A stretch of DNA of 20,404 nucleotides, taken from Stenotrophomonas_A sp036403795 (GTDB taxonomy: Bacteria; Pseudomonadota; Gammaproteobacteria; Xanthomonadales; Xanthomonadaceae). The notes under the pieces were generated by a model. That model worked only from the letters and a program-made list of their open reading frames with translations, had not been told where the DNA came from and did no database searches. Location of the stretch: contig DASWQJ010000029.1 of assembly GCA_036403795.1 (NCBI GenBank), positions 1 to 20,404 on the forward strand, read 5' to 3'. Each line of letters opens with the position of its first letter. The first letter of the stretch is position 1. Positions 15,186-20,404 of the stretch are shown one piece after another. The position numbers and the translations under genes are program-made.

Positions 15186-16373
15186 TCAGAAGCTGTCACC
15201 CGGCACGCGCACCCAACCTTCCATCAACACCCGCGCGCTTCGGCTCATCACTGCTTTGGTGACCGTCCACTGCCCATCCCTGTGTTGCGCCTGGGCTCCC
15301 ACGCACAACGTGCCGGACGGATGACCGAAACGCACGGCGTCCCGTTCGCCGCCCCCGGCCGCCAGGTTGACCAGCGTGCCCGGCACCGCCGCCGCCGTGC
15401 CGATGGCCACGGCCGCCGTGCCCATCATCGCGTGGTGCAACTTGCCCATCGACATCGCCCGCACCAACAGGTCGATGTCGGCGGTGGCCACCGGCTTGCC
15501 ACTGGACGCGAGGTAATCCTGCGCAGGCGCGACAAACACCACTTTGGGCGTGTGCTGGCGCTTGGCGGCCTCGTCCACGTGCGAGATCAAACCCATCTTG
15601 ACGGCACCGTGCGCGCGGATCGTTTCGAAACGGGCCAGCGCGACAGCATCGCCGTTGATCGCCTCCTGCAACTCCGTGCCGTCATAACCCAGCGCCTCGG
15701 CCTGCAGGAAAATCGTCGGAATGCCGGCATTGATCAACGTGGCCCGGAAACTGCCTACGCCCGGCACCTCCAACGTATCGACCACGTGACCGGTGGGGAA
15801 CATGGCGCCGCCGTCCTCACCCTCGTCAGCCGGGTCGAGGAACTCCAGCTGCACCTCTGCCGCCGGGAAGGTCACCCCGTCCAGTGCAAAATCGCCGGTC
15901 TCCTGCACTTGCCCTTCGTGCATCGGCACGTGCGCGACGATGGTCTTGCCGATGTTGGCCTGCCAGATCCGCACCGTGGCCACTCCGTCGCGCGGCACCG
16001 AAGCCGGCGCCAGCAAGCCCGCCGCAATCGCGAATGGGCCGACCGCGGCCGACAGGTTGCCGCAGTTGCCGCTCCAGTCGACAAAATCGGTATCGATGCT
16101 GACCTGGCCAAACAGATAGTCCACGTCATGGCCGGCGCGCTCACTGCGCGAGACGATGACCGCCTTGCTCGTGCTGGAGGTCGCGCCGCCCATGCCGTCG
16201 ATCTGCTTGCCATACGCATCGGGGCTGCCGATCACCCGCTGCAGCAGCCGGTCGCGCGCAGCACCCGGCACCTGTGCGCGCTCGGGCAGGTCCAGCAAGC
16301 GAAAGAACACGCCCTTGCTGGTACCACCCCGCAGGTAAGTGGCGGGGATACGGATCTGAGGGGCATGCGGCAT
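15186..16373 (-). CDS. prpF: 2-methylaconitate cis-trans isomerase PrpF
   Basis: 395 residues; the S. oneidensis enzyme has 397. PrpF converts the 2-methyl-trans-aconitate made by AcnD into 2-methyl-cis-aconitate, the substrate of the hydratase step. It has the diaminopimelate-epimerase fold in two halves. Seen: N-terminal PATYLRGGTSKGVFFRL (10-26), GMGGATSSTSKAVIV with K70, and VDWSGNCGNLSAAVGPFA with C104. These correspond, with an offset of three, to K73 and C107, the residues reported as essential in Shewanella. The C-terminal half has VVFVAPAQDY and GKLHHAMMGTAAVAIGTAAAVPGT. I chose the ATG at 16373; a TTG six codons earlier is in frame, and the ribosome site (GGAA) is weak. It starts 37 bp after the SRPBCC gene and belongs to the prp operon with acnD. 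Confidence 0.95.
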   Translation of the reverse strand: MPHAPQIRIPATYLRGGTSKGVFFRLLDLPERAQVPGAARDRLLQRVIGSPDAYGKQIDGMGGATSSTSKAVIVSRSERAGHDVDYLFGQVSIDTDFVDWSGNCGNLSAAVGPFAIAAGLLAPASVPRDGVATVRIWQANIGKTIVAHVPMHEGQVQETGDFALDGVTFPAAEVQLEFLDPADEGEDGGAMFPTGHVVDTLEVPGVGSFRATLINAGIPTIFLQAEALGYDGTELQEAINGDAVALARFETIRAHGAVKMGLISHVDEAAKRQHTPKVVFVAPAQDYLASSGKPVATADIDLLVRAMSMGKLHHAMMGTAAVAIGTAAAVPGTLVNLAAGGGERDAVRFGHPSGTLCVGAQAQHRDGQWTVTKAVMSRSARVLMEGWVRVPGDSF

Positions 16374-16410
16374 GGACGGGTTTCCGGGCAAGGGATCGCG
16401 CGAACGGCGA

Positions 16411-16869
16411 TCAGGGGTTGTCGGGGATTTCAGGCTCGACCAGCTGCGCCAGCAGGGTCAATGATTCCTGCCAGCCGAGATAGCAGAACTCGGTCGGAAT
16501 CTGCGCGGGTATACCTTCCTGCACGATGTCCAGCTCGGTGCCGCAAGCCACCGTGCGCAACTTGATGGTGACCACCATCTCGCCAGGCAAACCCGGGTCG
16601 TCGAATTTGTCGGTGTGGCGGATCAGCTCGCCTGGCACCAGTTCCAGATAAGTGCCGCCGAACGAATGGCTCGAACCGGTGCCGAAATTGGTGAACGACA
16701 TGCGGTAGCCGCCACCCACGCGCGCGTCCATCTCGTGGACCTTGCCGGTGAAGCCATGCGGCGGCAGCCACTTGCACATGGCATCCGGATCCACAAAAGC
16801 GCGGTAGATGCGCTCGGCCGGGGCGCGCAACACGCGATGCAGGCGGACGGTGCCGGTTTCGTTGCTCAT
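16411..16869 (-). CDS. SRPBCC (AHSA1-like) domain protein
   Basis: 152 residues, the START/Bet-v-1-like fold of the AHSA1 subgroup, small cytoplasmic proteins with a deep hydrophobic pocket. Typical marks: HRVLRAPAERIYRAFVDPDAMCKWLPPHGFTGKV (about 11-44), a mid Gly-rich turn VGGGYRMSFTNFGTG, TYLELVPGELI, and near the end YLGWQESLTLLAQLVEPEIP, the W-x-x-x-L helix of this group. The ATG at 16869 has AAGGAG 6 bases upstream, the best ribosome site in this operon; 13 further in-frame codons upstream are unlikely. It lies 64 bp after acnD and 37 bp before prpF, same strand, so it is probably co-transcribed. It has no known part in the methylcitrate cycle. Function unknown; a ligand-binding, chaperone-like or stress role could be proposed, none is shown. 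Confidence 0.85.
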   Translation of the reverse strand: MSNETGTVRLHRVLRAPAERIYRAFVDPDAMCKWLPPHGFTGKVHEMDARVGGGYRMSFTNFGTGSSHSFGGTYLELVPGELIRHTDKFDDPGLPGEMVVTIKLRTVACGTELDIVQEGIPAQIPTEFCYLGWQESLTLLAQLVEPEIPDNP

Positions 16870-16933
16870 GGTGGACTCCTTCGATGGAAAGCGCGTGCAG
16901 GATGACACGCGCCTTGCAACATCGACGAACGAA

Positions 16934-19543
16934 TCAGGCCGCTTTCGACAGGCCCAGGAAATCCTGCGCGAAACGTTGCAGCACCCCGCCCGCCTCGTAG
17001 ATCGACACTTCCTCGTCGCTATCGAGTCGGCAGGTCACCGGTACCTGTACCACCGTCCCGTCCTGGCGACGCACGACCAGGGTTAGTTCAGCGCGCGGAC
17101 CGCGCTCGCCGACCACATCGAAGGTCTCGGTGCCGTCCATTCCCAGGGTGTTGCGATCGGTGCCTGGCTTGAACTCCAACGGCAGCACGCCCATGCCGAT
17201 CAGGTTGGTGCGGTGGATTCGCTCGAATCCCTCGGCCACGATGACCTCCACGCCCGCCAGGCGCACGCCCTTGGCGGCCCAGTCACGTGACGAGCCCTGC
17301 CCGTAGTCGGCACCGGCAATGATGATCAGCGGCTGCTTGCGCTCCATGTAGGTCTCGATCGCTTCCCACATGCGCAGCACCTGCCCTTCGGGCTCTACGC
17401 GGGCCAGCGAGCCCTGCAGCACGCTGCCATCCGGTTGGCGCACCATTTCATTGAACAGCTTGGGGTTGGCAAAGGTGGCGCGCTGCGCGGTGAGGTGATC
17501 GCCGCGGTGGGTGGCATAGGAATTGAAGTCCTCCTCCGGCACGCCCATCTTGTGCAGATACTCGCCAGCGGCGCTGTCGAGCATGATCGCGTTCGATGGC
17601 GACAGATGGTCGGTCGTGATGTTGTCGCCCAGCAACGCCAGCGGACGCATGCCGCGCAACGTGCGCTCGCCGGCCAGTGCGCCCTCCCAATACGGTGGGC
17701 GGCGGATGTAGGTGCTCTGCGGGCGCCAGTCGTACAAAGGATCGACCTTGCCGGCTGCACCACCGTGGCGCGCGAACATCGGGGTATAGACCTGGCGGAA
17801 CTGCTCGGGCTTCACCGCCGCGCGCACCACCGCATCGATTTCCTCGTCGCCGGGCCACAAATCCTTTAGCCGGATTTCCTGGCCATCGACCACGCCCAGC
17901 ACGTCTTTCTCGATATCGAAGCGAATCGTGCCGGCGATGGCGTACGCCACCACCAGCGGCGGCGAGGCCAGGAAGGCCTGCTTGGCATACGGGTGGATGC
18001 GGCCATCGAAGTTGCGGTTGCCCGACAGCACGGCCGTGGCATAGAGGTCGCGCGCGATGATTTCCTGCTGGATCGCCGGCTCCAAGGCACCGGACATGCC
18101 ATTGCACGTGGTGCAGGCAAACCCCACCACACCGAAACCGAGCTGCTCGAGCTCTGCAGTCAGTCCGGCTTCGTCCAGGTACAGCGCCACGGCGCGCGAG
18201 CCCGGCGCCAGCGACGTCTTGACCCACGGCTTGCGGGTCAACCCGAGTCGATTCGCGTTGCGCGCCAGCAGGCCGGCGGCAATCACGTTGCGGGGATTGG
18301 AGGTATTGGTGCAGCTGGTGATCGCGGCGATGATCACCGCGCCGTCCGGCATCAGGCCCCGTGCTTCTTGTGCCTGCGCCTGCGCCAAGCCGACGGCAAT
18401 GCCGCGCTGCGCCAGATCGGCGGTGGCCAGTCGCGCATGCGGATTCGACGGACCGGCCATGTTGCGCACCACGCTGGACAGATCGAAGTGCAGCGTGCGT
18501 TCGTACTGCGCCGTCTTCAGGTCGTCCGCCCACAGCCCTACGGTCCTGGCATAGGTTTCCACCAGCTTGATCTGCGACTCTTCGCGACCGGTCAGGCGGA
18601 GATAGTCCAGGGTCTGCCCATCGATGAAGAACATCGCGGCGGTGGCACCGTATTCCGGGCACATGTTGGAGATCGTCGCGCGATCCCCGATGGTCAACGC
18701 CGCGGCGCCTTCGCCAAAGAACTCCAGGTACGCGCCCACGACCTTCTGCTTGCGCAGGAACTCGGTCATCGCCAACACGATGTCGGTACAGGTGATGCCG
18801 GGCTGCGGACGACCGGTCAGCGCCACGCCGGTGATGTCCGGCAAGCGCATCCACGAAGCGCGGCCCAGCATCACGTTCTCGGCTTCCAGCCCACCCACGC
18901 CGATCGCGATCACGCCCAACGCATCCACGTGCGGAGTGTGGCTGTCGGTGCCGACGCAAGTATCCGGAAACGCGACGCCATCGAGGGTATAGATGACCGG
19001 CGACATTTTCTCCAGATTGATCTGGTGCATGATTCCGTTGCCCGGCGGAATCACGTCCACGTTCTCGAAAGCACGCTTGGTCCATTCGATGAAATGGAAA
19101 CGGTCCTCGTTGCGACGATCCTCGATGGCGCGATTGCGCACGAACGCGTCGGGCACGTAGCCACCGCACTCCACGGCCAGCGAGTGGTCCACGATCAACT
19201 GCACCGGCACCACCGGGTTGACCTTGGCCGGGTCGCCGCCCATGTCGGCGATCGCGTCGCGCAGGCCGGCCAGGTCCACCAGGGCGGTCTGCCCCAGGAT
19301 GTCGTGGCACACCACGCGCGCCGGAAACCACGGAAAGTCCAGGTCCCGGCGCCGTTCGATCAACTGGCGCAACGAGGCTTCCAGCTGTGCGGGATCGCAG
19401 CGACGCACCAGGTTTTCGGCGAGCACGCGCGAGGTATACGGCAGCCCCGCCCAGGCACCGGGCGAGATCGCGTCCACGGCGCTGCGCGCATCGAAATAAT
19501 CCAGGTCGGTGCCCGGCAATGACTTGCGGTAATCAGTGTTCAT
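16934..19543 (-). CDS. acnD: AcnD, Fe/S-dependent 2-methylcitrate dehydratase (AcnA-like aconitase family)
   Basis: 869 residues (S. oneidensis AcnD 867). AcnD dehydrates 2-methylcitrate to 2-methyl-trans-aconitate, which PrpF isomerises. The aconitase fold is complete: N-terminal VPVQLIVDHSLAVECGG, VGTDSHTPHVDALGVIAIGVGGLEAE (197-222), the three [4Fe-4S] cysteines C411 (ITSCTNTSNP), C477 and C480 (GFACTTCNGMSG) with the family spacing of 66 and 3, and the C-terminal swivel domain with ALLGDNITTDHLSP and GADYGQGSSRDWAAKG. The KSLPGTDLDYFDARSAVD start is characteristic of AcnD rather than housekeeping AcnA. The ATG at 19543 has no good Shine-Dalgarno. It lies 120 bp after prpC. The neighbour prpF supports AcnD rather than AcnA. 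Confidence 0.96.
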   Translation of the reverse strand: MNTDYRKSLPGTDLDYFDARSAVDAISPGAWAGLPYTSRVLAENLVRRCDPAQLEASLRQLIERRRDLDFPWFPARVVCHDILGQTALVDLAGLRDAIADMGGDPAKVNPVVPVQLIVDHSLAVECGGYVPDAFVRNRAIEDRRNEDRFHFIEWTKRAFENVDVIPPGNGIMHQINLEKMSPVIYTLDGVAFPDTCVGTDSHTPHVDALGVIAIGVGGLEAENVMLGRASWMRLPDITGVALTGRPQPGITCTDIVLAMTEFLRKQKVVGAYLEFFGEGAAALTIGDRATISNMCPEYGATAAMFFIDGQTLDYLRLTGREESQIKLVETYARTVGLWADDLKTAQYERTLHFDLSSVVRNMAGPSNPHARLATADLAQRGIAVGLAQAQAQEARGLMPDGAVIIAAITSCTNTSNPRNVIAAGLLARNANRLGLTRKPWVKTSLAPGSRAVALYLDEAGLTAELEQLGFGVVGFACTTCNGMSGALEPAIQQEIIARDLYATAVLSGNRNFDGRIHPYAKQAFLASPPLVVAYAIAGTIRFDIEKDVLGVVDGQEIRLKDLWPGDEEIDAVVRAAVKPEQFRQVYTPMFARHGGAAGKVDPLYDWRPQSTYIRRPPYWEGALAGERTLRGMRPLALLGDNITTDHLSPSNAIMLDSAAGEYLHKMGVPEEDFNSYATHRGDHLTAQRATFANPKLFNEMVRQPDGSVLQGSLARVEPEGQVLRMWEAIETYMERKQPLIIIAGADYGQGSSRDWAAKGVRLAGVEVIVAEGFERIHRTNLIGMGVLPLEFKPGTDRNTLGMDGTETFDVVGERGPRAELTLVVRRQDGTVVQVPVTCRLDSDEEVSIYEAGGVLQRFAQDFLGLSKAA

Positions 19544-19580
19544 GATGGCTGCGCAGAGGCGTGGCAAAGGGGATGCAAGC

Positions 19581-19608
19581 CACCTGCCGTCGCGACCGAT
19601 GGCAGGTG
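19581..19608 (-). promoter_or_regulatory. Stem-loop 1 in the prpC-acnD gap
   Basis: CACCTGCC (19581-19588) pairs with GGCAGGTG (19601-19608) over a 12-base loop, 38 bp before the acnD ATG. It has no T-run on the minus strand, so it is more likely an mRNA processing or stability element than a terminator. Confidence 0.45.
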
Positions 19609-19618
19609 TGTAACCGAA

Positions 19619-19659
19619 GGCCCGGCGTGCGATCGCAGGTTGCGATCGCCGCGCGGGCC
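19619..19659 (-). promoter_or_regulatory. Stem-loop 2 with doubled GCGATCGC in the prpC-acnD gap
   Basis: GGCCCG (19619-19624) pairs with CGGGCC (19654-19659) at the base. Inside it are two copies of the self-complementary octamer GCGATCGC (19629-19636 and 19642-19649), 13 bp apart, which can pair with each other to lengthen the stem. It begins 5 bases past the prpC stop codon. Confidence 0.45.
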
Positions 19660-19663
19660 CGAA

Positions 19664-20404
19664 TCAGTCGCGCTGGTCGATCGGCACGAACGCCTGGTCT
19701 TCCGGACCGGTGTAGTTGGCGGACGGACGGATGATCTTGCCGTCGATGCGCTGCTCGATCACGTGCGCACTCCAGCCCGCCGTACGCGCGATCACGAACA
19801 GCGGCGTGAACATCGCCGTCGGCACGCCCATCATGTGATAGCTCACCGCACTGAACCAATCCAGGTTGGGGAACATCTTCTTGATGTCCCACATCACCGA
19901 TTCCAGGCGCTCGGCGATGTCGTACATCTTCATGTGCTTCTCTTCGCCCGACAGCTGCCGCGCGACTTCCTTGATCACCTTGTTGCGCGGATCGGACACG
20001 GTATACACCGGGTGCCCAAAACCGATCACCACTTCCTTGCGTTCCACGCGCGCCTGGATGTCGGCCTCGGCCTCATCCGGCGTCTCGTAGCGCTTCTGCA
20101 CTTCGAAGGCCACTTCATTGGCGCCGCCGTGCTTGGGGCCGCGCAGCGCACCGATGCCGCCGGCGATGCAGCTGTACATGTCGCTGCCGGTGCCGGCGAT
20201 GACGCGGCAGGCAAAGGTCGAGGCATTGAACTCGTGTTCGGCATACAGGATCAGCGAGGTGTGCATCGCGCTCACCCACGAATCGCGCGGCTTCTCGCCG
20301 TGCAACAGATGCAGGAAATGACCACCGATCGAATCGTCGTCGGTTTCCAGCTCGATGCGCTTGCCGTTGTGGCTGAAGTGATGCCAGTACATCAGCATCG
20401 ATGG
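19664..20404 (-). CDS. prpC: 2-methylcitrate synthase PrpC (C-terminal part, cut by window edge)
   Basis: The last 246 residues of a citrate-synthase-family protein; the N-terminal third lies beyond the right edge. PrpC condenses propionyl-CoA with oxaloacetate to 2-methylcitrate, the first step of the cycle. Catalytic pieces seen: the His of AEHEFNAST, the His of GALRGPKHGGANE, and GFGHPVYTVSDPRN with the conserved Asp/Arg region. PTAMFTPLFVIARTAGW, IEQRIDGKIIRPSANYTGPE and the short C-terminus are those of PrpC rather than housekeeping GltA, which is longer and has an N-terminal domain. Position directly before acnD supports PrpC. prpB and a prpR regulator would be expected further upstream, outside the window. 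Confidence 0.94.
   Translation of the reverse strand, partial: PSMLMYWHHFSHNGKRIELETDDDSIGGHFLHLLHGEKPRDSWVSAMHTSLILYAEHEFNASTFACRVIAGTGSDMYSCIAGGIGALRGPKHGGANEVAFEVQKRYETPDEAEADIQARVERKEVVIGFGHPVYTVSDPRNKVIKEVARQLSGEEKHMKMYDIAERLESVMWDIKKMFPNLDWFSAVSYHMMGVPTAMFTPLFVIARTAGWSAHVIEQRIDGKIIRPSANYTGPEDQAFVPIDQRD

Noticed and set aside
17993..19522. 509-residue plus-strand frame opposite acnD
   Set aside because: His/Arg/Gln-rich shadow of acnD codons; acnD is complete with all cluster ligands.

Overview
The window is GC-rich, densely packed chromosomal DNA from a gammaproteobacterium, most probably a member of the Xanthomonadales (Xanthomonadaceae or Rhodanobacteraceae). The assignment rests on protein character (a PilH-type receiver, a propionate operon combining AcnD, PrpF and PrpD, a PBP1C/alpha-2-macroglobulin pair) and on GGA-centred palindromes in the one large intergenic space. 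No rRNA, tRNA, transposase, integrase, phage gene or CRISPR array was seen. Fourteen genes are supported; hflC and prpC are cut by the window ends.

Left part (1-3022): hflK-hflC (minus), the membrane SPFH complex that modulates FtsH, is divergent from an AcuI/YhdH-type medium-chain reductase (plus). A stand-alone PilH-like response regulator follows. Middle stress island (3023-5651): hsp20 and cbpA (minus) form a chaperone pair. They are divergent from a Prx5-type peroxiredoxin and a bacterioferritin-like di-iron protein (plus). The short divergent spacer carries a convincing sigma-32-type promoter for hsp20. This block couples protein-aggregation control with peroxide and iron detoxification.

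A 333-bp non-coding space (5652-5984) contains a cluster of short perfect palindromes typical of a dispersed intergenic repeat. Next come yfhM (bacterial alpha-2-macroglobulin lipoprotein with an intact CAEQ thioester motif) and pbpC (PBP1C), both on the minus strand. They are the classic periplasmic protease-trap and cell-wall-repair pair, separated by two strong stem-loops. yfhM has its own promoter with a perfect TATAAT.

Right part (13467-20404): the methylcitrate cycle for propionyl-CoA catabolism, all on the minus strand, in the order prpC - acnD - SRPBCC gene - prpF - prpD. Both routes from 2-methylcitrate are encoded: AcnD plus PrpF, and PrpD. The SRPBCC (AHSA1-like) gene between acnD and prpF is not a recognised methylcitrate-cycle component.

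I found no clearly new multi-gene system. The items most worth a second look are the SRPBCC gene inside the prp operon, the peroxiredoxin-ferritin pair in which the ferritin lacks the heme-ligand methionine, the structured leaders and spacers (cbpA leader, yfhM-pbpC gap, prpC-acnD gap), the helically phased direct repeat at the yfhM promoter, and the palindrome cluster at 5837-5950.
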